Source: Spinellus fusiger
Lineage: Eukaryota > Mucoromycota > Mucoromycetes > Mucorales > Phycomycetaceae
DNA: 64,000 nt
Assembly (NCBI GenBank): GCA_025094145.1
Contig: JALLLS010000125.1
Location: 1 to 64,000 of the forward strand
Direction: 5' to 3'
Shown piece by piece: positions 37,888-50,582 of the stretch. The notes under the pieces are model-generated. The model searched no databases. It had not been told where the DNA came from and was given only the letters and a program-made list of their open reading frames with translations. Each line of letters opens with the position of its first letter. Position 1 is the first letter of the stretch. A program made the translations under genes and the position numbers.

Positions 37888-40728
37888 TATGAACACTCTT
37901 TAAATTGTAAGTTCTTGTCAAGAAATATATGTGGAGAAATATACGTAAGCAGAGAATATAAAAATAACAGCCACTTTTGTCGTGTTCTTTTATACTATGC
38001 ATGTAAAGTTCAAAAGAGTTTCATACAAAGCCGTTGGTAACGCCACCCTAAAAGAGTAATTATTCTAACAATGTCTATTTGTCGATTAGAAAGTGTAAAT
38101 CTCATAATGATAGATGTGAATTATAGAATCATTCAGTGGGACACTAATCTTTCCTTAATATTCCATTTATGGAGCATCTGAAATGTGTTATGATCAACAT
38201 TGCTTGTCAATGGTTCTACAGAACTGCAATGAAGTTTTATCTTCTGCAACCTCCTGTGATATGGGAAGAAGAAAAAAAAAGTCATACGCTTTTCGTAATA
38301 TTTGACTTTTTCATAGTTTATTTGTTTACTAATATATGAAAGACAACTGATAAGACTGCATTGTATCAATATTCATCTTGTACCAAGTGGCTATAAGGTC
38401 TTTATTATTTATTTATTTACTAGATATGTTCAACCCAGTACAGTAGTTCTTAAATTGGGAGAATAGTTCCTACTGTTAATAGAGTATTGCTTTCTAGAAT
38501 TGAAGTACATAGTATTTAGTCACCTCATGGAGAAATGTGCTTTATGATTGAAATTAAATTTTAACTGTTATAATCAAGAATAGATAAAGTGTCATGTCAC
38601 ACGTTATCTTTTTACTTGTACCATTTCAGTGATCATTGGTATACCTCATCCATGATACAGTACAGAATGTCTTAAACCCCAGCAAGTGACTCTATGCTAA
38701 GCAGCCAAGTAAAACTGTAAAAGCAGTCATTGTCCTTCAATAGCCTCTATTTCTCCTCTTATTCTTTGAGTGTCTTGGATCAAACATTCATATGTCTCCT
38801 CAAGAGTTTCGTAAAGATAGATTCATTTATTTTTCAACTGATATATATCATTACTATTCTATTAAACAACACTTGATGTATTCTGTTGCTATAGAACTAA
38901 ACAAGCTAATTTATTCATATGATATTCATAGGCATTTCTCTTTTTTTGATGGTGAGTAACTGCTATTTTAAAGATTGTTGTAAAGTACCTTGACGTTTCT
39001 GACTGTTTTTAAATAAAGAAGACCATATGTAAGTATTGTAAAGAAAGAGTGTACTCTATCGGAACTATAGTAAACAACTATTTATAGAAGGAAGATGTTA
39101 CCATTCCCTCAATTTAGAAATATAAATAAAATAAAAAAGATGACTGCAGAGGTAGAGTGTTTACAGAATTTGTATTCTCTGTACTCGTGTAGTTTAATGT
39201 GATAAAAAGCATGTGTGTCTCCTTATTCTACCGCACACTTGTTTTAGAGAAAGAGAAAAATACATTTCTATTTTATTCTTGCTACAAGAACCCAACTCAT
39301 GCTTTTTGAAGAAGAAGAGTATATAAAACGCATATCTTGGTTATCTTATGTATAATGACATAATTTAATCATGGCCGTCCACAGATGACGATTACTAACT
39401 CAATTTCTAATAGAATACAATACAATACACAACTTTGATTTAAGAGTTTCACTTGGTAGCAACGACTCAAGATACATTTAGGCATGGTCATTTGTATTTA
39501 GTGGCTGATAGAAATCAAAAAATAAGCTTGGAGGACTAGTACAGAGCTATAATTGTAGCTAATGTTAGACATATTGCTATACCTTTTGTATTCATTCTTA
39601 TGATTTCTTAACCTATTCTGTAGATATTCTTCTAAAAATGTTTATTTAAAAAATAACTAGTGTTTGAGCGTTTATTTGTTCACAATAGTATATTCTCCAC
39701 TTTCTGTCATGGAATTGAACTGTAAATTGATACGATTTTTAGCATATTTCGAGTGTAGTGTAATCTACATTGAATAGTTTACTTGTTTAACTTCAATGCT
39801 TGAATGTATAGACATTATTTTGTTCAAAAGTATAGTGAGAGTATATCTTATAAAATAGTATCTATTATTCTTATCTATCATGTACGCAACTAGACTGCTT
39901 TACTGTTATTTATGCAAGTCTATTTATCAGCAGAATATATGTACAATGACGATACTTTATAGAACCTATGTTCACTCTGCAATGTTCATGTAGAAGGCTG
40001 ATATAGGCTAAAATAACGTGTAAAGAAAAGAAAGGTAGACAACGTTAGAACACACTTTTCATAGCTCTTGTTTCTTTTATAAATAAAGGTATTTATATCA
40101 CTAGTACAACTATTGGCAATAGATAAAATCATGCTATGGTTGATATGTAACTTATCTATAAATATAAGACAATAAATGTTGATAGAGCGTAGCATAATTA
40201 TTTACTGATTAAATATAACATGAAACACACTCTTTTATCAGGTAAATACCGCACTGATTACAGATCAACCATTCCCATTGAAAGGCAAATATAGAATAAG
40301 AAGGTTACCCATGAGCCAATGATCCCATCTGAATCCACATGATATATTTTTTAACTGAAAATAAAACAACATTGCATTTGAAAAAGGTCATCTAATCCTG
40401 CCAAGTACAGCTGTCATATTAAAGAAGTGAAGTTTACAGAACAACAAGAAAGGTGACCTGATCTTTTCTATTATTATAAAGGGGGGTTTTTCTTTTATTA
40501 TTATTATAAAGTAAATATTATTCCAATAGGATTCATTATAGACTAATAAAATGACAAATAATCACTGGGATTTTTCTTACTTTTTATGAAATAAGTATTA
40601 AGGGATTCACAAGTGAGAGCATTGCTTTTCGATATGCTTAATTTATGCACTCCGATCTCCATGAGTTGTGGCTTACATGAGCTTACGGACTCTAAAGTAG
40701 CACTAAACCGCATACATTCTCTTCTATC
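37888..40728. other. Divergent intergenic region, 2.8 kb, no gene recognised
   Basis: AT-rich DNA between the MFS permease and MED7, with only short frames lacking motifs or consistent splice sites. No tRNA or clear repeat seen. Confidence 0.55.
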
Positions 40729-41823
40729 ATGGCTGAACAGCAATCAACAGGCAGTGCCTGGCCTAACCCACCTTCTTTCTACAAGAGATACACAGAAGAG
40801 AATTTAGAGAGCCTAAAAAGCGCTAAAAAGAATAACGCACTCTTGGATACAGTCATCAGTCAACCACCACTGCCAGACTTTTACTTACACTCCTTAGCAC
40901 CACCCGCACCACCCGCAGACTCATACAAGATATTTGACCAGACATGGCAGGTAGAAATAAAATCTCTATATAGTTGTTTGACTGTTATTTATACTACGAT
41001 CCTACTGTAGGTAGAGGACAAGCTTGCCACTCTTAAGGAACTAGGAGTGAAGCAATTGTTTCCTAGCGAGTCTATTGGTAATATTGATAATAAATTTGAA
41101 TGGTGCATATTCTAATGAAAGATTAGACCGTGTTCAAGAGCTGAAAAAGTTAAATAGAGCCTTGATTGCACAATATTTAAGTCTTCTTGATGTATTAGTC
41201 CATAATCCCGATGAGGTAGGTGAAGGGTAGAGTATAGCGTTTGCAATCATAATAATAAAGAGAAGCTGATTGATATCAGTTTGGAAAAAGGATAGAAAAT
41301 ATCAGCACAATCTTTATAAATATGCATCATATCCTTAATGAATATCGACCCCATCAGGTACCTTTAAAAAACGATGTGTCCATGAGTCCATTTATCTCTA
41401 TTTGTATTTGTATATTTCTACAGTATGAAAATAAAGAAAAGGTGTATTTATATGTATTCTTGTAGGCGAGAGAAACATTAAAGCTGTTGATGGAGAATCA
41501 GGTTGCAAAGAAACGCCAACAAACAGCAGAACTACAGAGGTAATAGACAGACACTATCCAAAAAGCATAACTCAATAATACATCATTACAATCTTAGGAA
41601 GAGTAAAGAAGCATTACAAATGCTCAATCTCTTTGGACGGGAGATAGAGCAATCACTGGCAAACCACGTTGAGACTGGTTCAATGATCAAAATGGAACCA
41701 GGTGGCAGTGATGGTACAATGAAACTTGCACATACCGAGACAAAGGCCAATACCTTACTTCACCAAGCGAGTCATGATAAGCTCTACACTGATCTTGTCT
41801 CAGCCGTGAATAAAATAGTATAA
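40729..41823 (+). CDS. MED7: Mediator complex subunit 7
   Basis: Six exons: 40729-40950, 41011-41077, 41127-41215, 41280-41357, 41466-41539 and 41598-41823, giving 251 codons in frame. The N-terminus has the Med7 block WPNPPSFYKRYTEEN, then PPLPDF and the ITELGI-like segment LKELGVKQLFPS. The helical core follows (LNRALIAQYLSLLDVLVHNP, INMHHILNEYRPHQARETL), then the coiled coil that pairs with Med21 in the Mediator middle module. It bridges activators and RNA polymerase II in the nucleus. Length is normal for the family. Confidence 0.93.
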
Positions 41824-42323
41824 TGAACATTGTTCATAATGGAATGGCTTCATATGGATTGGAATTAAAGGTACAGATAGATGAATATATAAGAATCTGA
41901 TAACAGTCGTCTTTATCCTTTGTGCTTACTTATCTCTTTGTACTACAAGTTGAATAAATGAAGTTCTTTATAGTAACAATACCCTATAAGTAAATGCCCA
42001 ATTCTAAGAGTGTAGATAGTAGAATGAGAGATACTGTTTTTGCTTTTAGTGTATATCTATTCTGCCCTTTATGTCAGTATAAATTCTTAAAAAGCTACAG
42101 CCATTCTCAGTAATAAAATTAACACAGTATTAATAAATATTCACTCTTGAAAAACAGGGCAATGTATTGGTTGCTAAAATAAAGATAAAAATGGCTTCAA
42201 ATAATAAGATTGTCAATGGCTGTAGTAAGAAAAGACTAGTAAAAGAATTATAAGCACTTGATATTGGCCATATTCTGCTGTTTGTCTTCCGCGCTTTTTT
42301 ATTATTATTATACTAGCTCCACT
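41824..42323. other. Intergenic between MED7 and the RING gene
   Basis: 500 bp, same-strand spacing. AT-rich with no recognised feature. Likely contains the MED7 terminator and the RING gene promoter. Confidence 0.55.
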
Positions 42324-44057
42324 ATGGACCAAGACAGCTGTATTATATGCTTTGAAAGCTTCTCAACTGCCGCCATTTCTGCATTGTTTTGCAGACACAC
42401 ATTCCATCATCATTGGTAAACAAGTGATCATCTCATTACCAATGTGTCTTACTATGTGGCTTAACGCCCTACAGCTTAATGTCATGGGTTGAGAATGGTG
42501 CCAATCGCTGCCCCATTTGCAATCATACATTTGTAAAAAGTGCTATTATTGGCCCACTCTTTGTAGCCTTTGAGAAATACGATCCTAACATGGGCGCTAT
42601 AGCAAAGAAAGAAAGATTAGAGCTGGAAGAGCTAGTATCACAAAAGGAAGATATGCGATTAGAGCTATTGGCACTCGATGGTCTGATAAAGTAGGTTGGC
42701 CTCTCCATTAGTCTATGTTAGTAAACATTCTTTTTTAATAGAGCCAAAGCAGCCGAAGTTCCAGGTGGCGTCAGTGTATGGAAAAAGAAGATTGAAATAT
42801 GGAAAGCAATGACACCTGAAAATCTCCCACCTATTTTAGCCGCTTTGGAGAGACGTGCTATTACGGCTGAAAAGTAAATAAATCTGAGTAGTGTTGTGCT
42901 TCCTACTTACTTTTATTAGTTCAAGGGATAAAAAGTCAGCACTGATGCGCAGATACAAGGCCCGGGCTGAGGATACTTATGCAAAGTTAAAGTTGATGAA
43001 GCAAAGAGTATATATATATCCTGAATTTATCTTTTACTATATCTATTTGCTATGTTTATCATCCTCCATTATTAACCCTACACTTTTATAGATGAGAGAA
43101 TTGGAAGAACAGACTTCGGATAATGTCTACCATCTATCAAATAGGAATCCCACTGTAGATGAATTTTCTCACATGTAAGAAACTACAAAGTAGCCGTCAC
43201 GAATAAGCCAGTATTGCATTTGAACTAACACATACACACTTGTATAGTGAGATTCCTTCTTTACCAAAGCGACAGCGTCAACGAACTCTCTTGTTAGAAT
43301 CAGAAACAGACGAGGATGAATCTCCATCGTAAGCTACTTGCTTTACATTACCAGACCATTAAAGCTTTCATTTTATTTTTTAGGCCTGGATCATCAAAGC
43401 CTGTGTACTCACGCTCACATTCAAATACAAGTCCAGATATACAAATAGAATCACGGTCAGAGGTTAACTTAACCAAAGAACATAAGGTCCGACATATTTT
43501 TGACTCGTAAGTGTTTATGGCATTTTAGAAAATGTATTATCAGTGTCTTTATTAAATTACAATACATCACTTTTATAGTAACAGTTTCAAGAGAATGTTC
43601 CCAAACAATAAAGAAAAACAGAAAGAGATAGCAAATCAGTCTTCACATCGTAGGGCTTCTGATGCTGCTTTGGATAAATTTCCATGGTAATTTGAAGAAT
43701 TTACAGAATATCAAAAGATATACTTATGATTTTATAGGGACAACGAAGAAGAATATTGTTGGATGAAGTTACCACAAAATGTCACTGTTGTTGATAGAAA
43801 TGGCAGACCATTAGAGTCTAGTAACTCAGGGAAAAGGTATGTATCTTATCACCTTTCTTTAAATAAAAAATAAAATAAAAGAGGGAGTAGAAAAAAGAAG
43901 TACTAACCTATATGATTATTATTGCTTAACAGATCGAGCGCTCATCAAGATCCCATTGGTAAGTATGAGTTGGAGCTCTTCTATGGAAAATCTCATTTAT
44001 ATCATTCTAATCTATTTTTTAGTCATATCAAGTGATGATGAAGAGATAATATTGTGA
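42324..44057 (+). CDS. RING-finger protein, TRAIP-like E3 ligase candidate
   Basis: Eleven exons: 42324-42415, 42475-42690, 42742-42873, 42920-43007, 43092-43174, 43248-43328, 43384-43506, 43579-43686, 43738-43836, 43933-43958 and 44023-44057, giving 360 codons in frame. An N-terminal RING (residues about 6-48) reads CIICFESF...LFCRHTFHHHCLMSW...CPIC. A long charged coiled coil follows (residues about 70-190; EELVSQKEDMRLELLALDG and later MRRYKARAEDTYAKLKLMK). The C-terminus ends VISSDDEEIIL, which resembles a SUMO-interacting motif (hydrophobic core followed by acids). RING at the start plus coiled coil is the TRAIP/NOPO layout, which acts in replication-stress ubiquitylation. Family assignment is tentative. 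Confidence 0.78.
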
Positions 44058-45595
44058 TCAGGCTAATGTTGATATATTCTTTGCCTGTCTCGTTAAATAA
44101 TCAATATAACATTTACGATTGAATGGCTTGCTATACTTATTACTCCATCCCTTGTATCTTTCAAGTGTTTGTTAAGACTCTTATTACTGGCTATTACTTG
44201 AATAAATTTTAGCTTGTGGAACTTAATAACACTTCATATGCATATTAATTTAGGATATCTTTACATGTCACCAATACCTCTATCTTTGTTGTTAACAATG
44301 CATTAGTTTGGTACAAAAAAAAAGTAGAGAACAAAAAAAAACAGTTAGATATTAAAAACAGTAAACTAATGATAAATTGATACAACATATCAAATCTATA
44401 GTAACTCTGATGAGTGATAGATTCTATATTCATAATGCTATAGTCTTAAAGATTGATTAAGTATTGACTTAAGAATCTCAGTAGATAATGAAAAGTTATT
44501 TTTAATAGATAATAATAATGTTTTTATAATAAAATATCCATGACAAGTAAAAGCATTAATGAAATCTATCACTAGCCATTTTATTCATCTTATACCGGGA
44601 GTGAAAGTATATCTTGTTTGAAAAAAAAATACGACTTATCTATTTGAATATCATTGTTAAATCCCTCAAGCTACTCTTTTTTTTATTTTTATTTTCTAGA
44701 GTTTATTGAACTTGGAACACCTGTGATTGGGCTACTTGCCTGTCTTAATGTAACATACAAGCATATATAATACAATTTGGGTTTTCTGTAAATAAAAGAA
44801 AAGAGATCACTACTTTTTAAGTGTAACTTTATCAGACTTGAAACACTGTGTAGTGATAATACCAACTGAGTTTGCAAGTTAATCGTTTGGTAGTGCCATA
44901 AATTGAAGGAACACTAAATGGTAAGGTAAAAAAAGAAGAAGTAAACATTGTGATCGTATCACCAATGCCTTGATTACCAGGGACTAAGATAAGCCAAATT
45001 CTATATCTAATTTCTTACCAAGGATGTCTATCGATTCTTTTTAGACTAAAAAGCCCTGAAGAAGAAACATAAGGCCTTTTTGATGAAAATCTAAGAGTCA
45101 TATACTAGAAAGATTCTAACCGTGCTGATGGCCAACCAAAATACTTTGCTGAATCCCAACTTTGGGAAAACTCTATTGCTATATCTGCATTTTGATTAAC
45201 TTGTATTATTCTAATACTGTAACACAGTTTTGATGACTTTGTTCTAAGTATTTGCTTTTATTGTACTAAACAAATTTATGTTATTCACTATTTTCACATA
45301 TTACTGTCGTACTTTCCTTTAAGAATCTGTCGCACTTTTTCAGAATTTTTTTTTATATTTATAAGGATTCTTGTTTAAGAGAGCCTATAATATTTGTTTT
45401 TCTTTTAATTTTCTCTCTTACTCTTGCTTTATTTAAATATTAGTTAAATAAAAAATATTCATTGTCTTTTAGTAATTTTTCCATGTGCCATTTCTAAACT
45501 TATTTGTCTATCAATTTCTTTTTTGTGTGCCAGTTTTCGTTGCTAATAGTGCGCCAATAATTTATGAATAAAGTGTAAATGGTATTGTTCCTATA
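44058..45595. other. Intergenic, no gene recognised
   Basis: AT-rich (many T-runs), no supported coding region. Ends at the TA flanking the transposon relic. Confidence 0.5.
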
Positions 45596-48500
45596 CACCA
45601 GGAGATTTTCTGGCCTTTAAGCGGTGATATCTCCTTCCTTTTACGACACGACGCAATTTTGCCATTTTATTATCTGTGTTTAAAATCAAAAGACTTGTGG
45701 ATATCCAATCTATTATTTCCTTTTGTAGTATACCTCAATATCAAATTGTATTATCAATAGAATATAATGTTGATGATGTCGTAAAGACATTTTCTATAAT
45801 TGGAACTACAACCCTTTTTGGAAATACCAACTCCTACTACTAAACTGAGAAGGGGATGCCATGAATACTAAGGGATGATGATAGTTTGTAGTATTCAATA
45901 ACATACCCCTGAAGCTAAATACTAGTAGTAGAAAAGTATAAAAGACACAATTTTATGAAATAATAAACATCAGAGTTTAACTACCTGTTAACTGACCGGA
46001 TTTCCTTTGGACTAACAAGCCATTGACGACAATGAATAAAATTGTTTATTATAATACTATAGCTAATAAATATTGTTACTATGGCTACTGCCTAAGTACA
46101 CTTCTTCATAGCAATAAAATCCACAACCTAAAAGCCTTGTGTTTTATTCTTGGGAGATAGATAACTATGCTCAGGAGTATACTCTAGACACCATTGACAG
46201 TATAGAAGAAAGAAGACCACCTGAGACTGACTTGAAAGAAGTCTTTGCTTGCCTAATAATAATACAATGAGTGTCTTGTGGAATACATTGAGCTCAAGCC
46301 CAGATGAAGACACTGCTTACCTTTTTGTCACTAGAATAGTCCTTGGTAGTGTCTATCACTTCCATCTATTATTTCTCTTTGTTAATAATGGCACAACACC
46401 TTGCTCAGTTATGCTCATCTTGACAAGTACTTGAGTGTTAAGTTGTATCTGCAGTGTAGGAGATAACAAGAGGGGAATATCAAAACAAATAATAATCTTT
46501 CTTTCTCTATTCTGATGTATTACACTTTAGCTTCTTATTTTCTACAATCAAGTCAAACAATTCACACTCTATTTGCCTTGGACCTAAAAGAAATTATTTA
46601 AAATAATACTTATTTATCATTAAGTATTATTGTTAATACCAGTTACAATGAGTTAATTGAGGTGATTATAAATATTGAGTCAATGAGTGACTATAATGCT
46701 CTTAATATAAGTAGGTTTGGTTCTATTTTATGGACAATGACCACTAGAGTTAATTCAGTGTGTCCTATAATAGATCTCTCTCAAGCAGTGTTATGCTGCA
46801 AATACTGTGGGCTTATGGATAGCACATGTTAAACAATAAATACAGTGATTGAGTTGCAATGTCAAGTTTACTTCTTCCTTTTATCCAACTTTATAGTGTT
46901 TAATTACACAGTCCATAGTCAATGCTAAAACAGACAGACAGTGAAAATGTTCTTTTCAAATACATTAACCAACCAAAGAAATAGTGTGACTTTATTGTTC
47001 ATATATTTCTTTTTTTTTACTATGAATTTGTCTAATTTGCTGTTCTCAAGCAATAGCTATGGCTTTTATAGAACATTCAAGAAGACTGGGAAGGGTAACT
47101 GTCCTGTCCTATAGTGTGTATACTCTTGATCATGTATTTCAAGTCCATAGAATTCCAGAAAGTGATTTTATTGTAAAAGAAGAAAAAAGGTTTCTCTCTT
47201 CCCTTGAAACATACATAGGACAAGAAGAAGGAATCCATCTCTGAACTTACTGAGATGTTATTACCGTATAACTTTGATTCTTATAGCTTAAAAAGATATG
47301 TATATAAGTAGCCTCAAGATATATACTATTTAACTTTGTAAAAATATATCCTTTATTCTGTAATAAAGGGCACTGCAGTTATCAACAAGACGACTAAAGA
47401 GATGAATTTGTAGTAGTTTGGTCTTTAGCAGGGACAACGAAATGGAGTATTAGTAAAAAGGCTAGTCTAGGGAAACCAAAGAGGGTACATGAACAGGAAC
47501 ACAACACACGATTTGATCACAACGGGTAACTAGGCAACTGTTTTTTAAGCAATTCTATTTCTTTTTTAAATGTTGTTGTAGTCTGCATTACTTTGGTAGT
47601 TCTGATTAAGCAAATGAGTTGTGAAAATTCGTCTTGTTCTCTTCTGCTTGGATATTAATACCTGCTAATTGCACTGTCTGTTGTTTTTCATAACTTCTAC
47701 CCTCTTTAACTTGTTTGCCTTTGTCTGGCATATAAACCAACAGTTGTGATCTGGTGAGTGTTTGTGTATGTTTATTATGTCTGACATGTTAGTCAGTTTC
47801 TATTTTATATTCTTTTATTTTAATAAACCCAGTGAATCCGTTACAAAGACAAAGGCAGGAAGTAGGTGCCAGTGCAAGGGTAATACGACATACATAGAGA
47901 GTACATTAATACATCTCGAACTAACTATTTTTACTATTATTTTATTAGTGAAAAGGAGTATTAGCACCTAAAAAGATTGGAGTATGATCCTACCAATCTG
48001 CCAGTCGTTGCTTATGACAGGAATAAAGGTAAAAGATGCTGTCAAGTTTAAAGGTCATCGTGTTAGTTTGACAAAAAATTTATATCAATCATTGAAAAAA
48101 GAGACAAAAGGATGGAGATCTTCTTGTAGTTGATGTTGATAAGTTCCGAACATCAAAGATGAACATGATTGACCTCTCACTCAATATGAAAAGCTCTTCT
48201 AACAGTTATTTTCTTTTCTTCTTTTGTTCTCAAGATCTGCCACACTTGTAGCACACATAGCCTCACCGAAATATTAGTAAATTTCAACAGTATCCACGCT
48301 TGCCAAAGTTGCGGAATTGTTTGGAACAGAGATGTGAATGCATCAAAGAATATCTATACAATTTCAGAAGAGGCTTTGAATGGTCGCCACCGACCAGTTC
48401 CTTTCTGTCGAGAAGCATAGATACTCTTTGATGCATTCATATTATATATCGCCACATCGAAAGTGGTTTCCTCTGGGATTCAGATATTTACAGGTAAATC

Positions 48501-48631
48501 TACATAATAATCTTTATTTAAGAACTAACATGAATATATTTCACTTTTTTTGCTCCTTTTCAAATTTATGTCATTTCTAAACAATTGTATTTCGACCATT
48601 TCCTTTTATATCCTAAAGACCTCCTGGTGTG
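45596..48631 (+). mobile_element. Decayed CAC-ended transposon carrying a Fanzor-like relic
   Basis: The left end CACCAGGAGATTTTCTGGCC follows TA (45594-45595). The right end CTCCTGGTGTG is followed by TA (48632-48633). The left 900 bp track the complete element at 13575 (TTTAAGC-GTGATATC, the CCTTGTG...GAGATAGATAACTATGCTCAGGAGTATA block, and the CCTTGGTAGTGTCTATCAC block). About 46640-46770 matches the last codons of its transposase (TTTTATGGACAATGACCACT). The rest of the transposase is deleted. Between 46990 and 48590 lies DNA absent from the complete element, including the TnpB-like fragment. Confidence 0.75.
47975..48420 (+). pseudogene. Fanzor/TnpB-like nuclease, C-terminal remnant
   Basis: Joined across a frameshift, the plus strand reads EYDPTNLPVVAYD, VKDAVKFKGHRVSLTKNLYQ, DGDLLVVDVDKFRTSKM, then (48235-48420) ICHTC...HACQSCGIVWNRDVNASKNI and a TAG. 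This is the eukaryotic TnpB/Fanzor order: a P-V-V-A-Y-G-like block, a D-x-F/Y-R-T-S-K block, the C-x2-C...C-x2-C-G zinc ribbon, and the RuvC-III Asp in NRDVNA. The segment between TSKM and ICHTC (about 48165-48234) looks like an intron whose donor GT is lost. Active members are RNA-guided DNA nucleases. This one lacks the N-terminus and the first RuvC residues and is broken. The upstream 47041-47244 frame cannot be assigned. Confidence 0.72.
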
Positions 48632-48880
48632 TAGCTTAGTTTATTCACGTGTGTTGCATGATTGAGTGTAAGAATAGGTAAAGAAAAATGTGTTGATAAA
48701 GAATATAGTTACATGATATATTTCACCTTGAATGTTGACTCTGTCTAAAAGTTATGTTCCCTCATCATTTATTGTCTATTTAGACCAGAGGAAATAAAAT
48801 AGGAATAAATGTGCTTTATCTTTTTATTAAAGCTTTTTTCAGTTATTGTTGTTAATCGAATTGAGCTCGGTCATATATAA

Positions 48881-49022
48881 ATAATAAATAGTAAATAATG
48901 GGAAATGAATGAGACAAAAATAATAAGAATGAATGGGGTGGGTGGAGAACATTTATTCTTATTTTGTTTCCGAAGGTCTCATACAATTCTTGAGAGAACT
49001 TATTCGACGTTGAATTAATAAA
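48881..49022 (+). repeat. Dispersed repeat of about 140 bp, copy 2
   Basis: Near-identical, same-strand copy of 21591-21735 (GGGGTGGGTGGAGAACATTT; TTTCCGAAGGTCTCATAC). The flanks do not match those of copy 1. It lies about 250 bp beyond the transposon relic. Confidence 0.8.
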
Positions 49023-50551
49023 AGATTTGATATAGAGGAATAACACCGGCCTTAAAGATTTCTTTTCTTATATTCAATCAAGTATAAAGTTTCGGCTAAT
49101 CTTTATTATTTCCACACTATAGGGCAGTAAGAAATATTCAATTCTAGCGCCTAACTTTTCATTCTTAATCCCTTTTTAATCTTTTACAAAATAATGATAC
49201 TTAGATTATTTTCATTGTTTTATCAAAAATAAAATGACACATTGAGTATCAAAAGTTTGTTTAGTGATTGTCTTCATTAAATTCAACAGTAAAAACTCAT
49301 TGAATGATGATTGGAGCTCATTAGAAAGATCTACAAATTCAGCATTCTACCCTTTTTGCTTTTTATTTTATTTTTTATTTTGGGAGTTTTAGGGTTTTCC
49401 CGCAATGTAAAATGGGAAGCAACGTTAATTGTCATAAAAAAAAAATTATTTTGAGATGCACCGTGCATGTTCTATATAAGAAAGCTAAAAAGAACCCTTG
49501 GATTAAGTAATTGATATACATTTCATGTACATGATGTGTCTGTAGATGTACTAATGTAGATAATAAAGAAATCATTTATTTGTGATATGCTAAAGAGAGT
49601 AGTTCTAGACAACCTGTTAATTGTTAGTTTGGACTTCTCTTGTCCTACACTGCTTTGTGCTTGGATTATTATGTATTCATTTTTGACAGGGTTTTGTTTC
49701 ACTATGTTTCTGTATATTAGCCCTCAATATCTAAAACTTGATCCTTGCTGTTTCTTAATGTGTTTTTGTTCTTATTTACTTTCAGCGCTAGTATGAGCAA
49801 ATATACTCTCTTTATTTAACTATAGAGTATGAGATGGTAATAATAATCATTACTAGAACGATGAAATTATTAATTAAGGAAAGAAGGTAAGCAGAAGAAA
49901 ATACGCCGTATTCCTCTTGTCTTTTCTACTATTGAAATGTTGAAAGAGAATGAATTTAGCAAGAATATTTGTATGAGAGAATATAAATATTTTGAGTGAG
50001 ATCTATGTTCATTTTTAGTAAAAAAAATACATTTATAAAAGATTACTAAAACTAGCAAACATTGTAACTAATTATTTTTATAAACATGTACTATCTCATT
50101 TTCTTTTGCGCTGATATGCAATCTTATTACACTCGATTTTTGTAAAAAGCCACCTGATATAATGCTATTAAATATAAGATAAACAAGACTATAAGGCGGG
50201 ACAATAGTTGAGCCAATGTTACTATCATCAGTGATCTGTACCTTTCCTGTTATGATGTTTCTATTATCATTGGAGAGAGAGAGAGAGAGAGAAACACTAC
50301 CCTAAAATGAAATTGAGTTTGGGGAAGTTGCTTTCATAAGAAATGTCTTTCTGTCTATGTACTATGTAGAAATCTATTAAAGTGTAGATGGTGGAAAGAT
50401 AAAACTTTAACACAATAAGTATACGTAAAGTTTGGCCATCAATTAAGAGCATAACATAGCCTTTTAAAGGCTGATTACTTTAGATAGAGTTGACAAGCTA
50501 TATAGAGCTGTCTCATTTGCTTATTACTATTACTATTATTATTATTATCCT

Positions 50552-50582
<31 letters not shown>

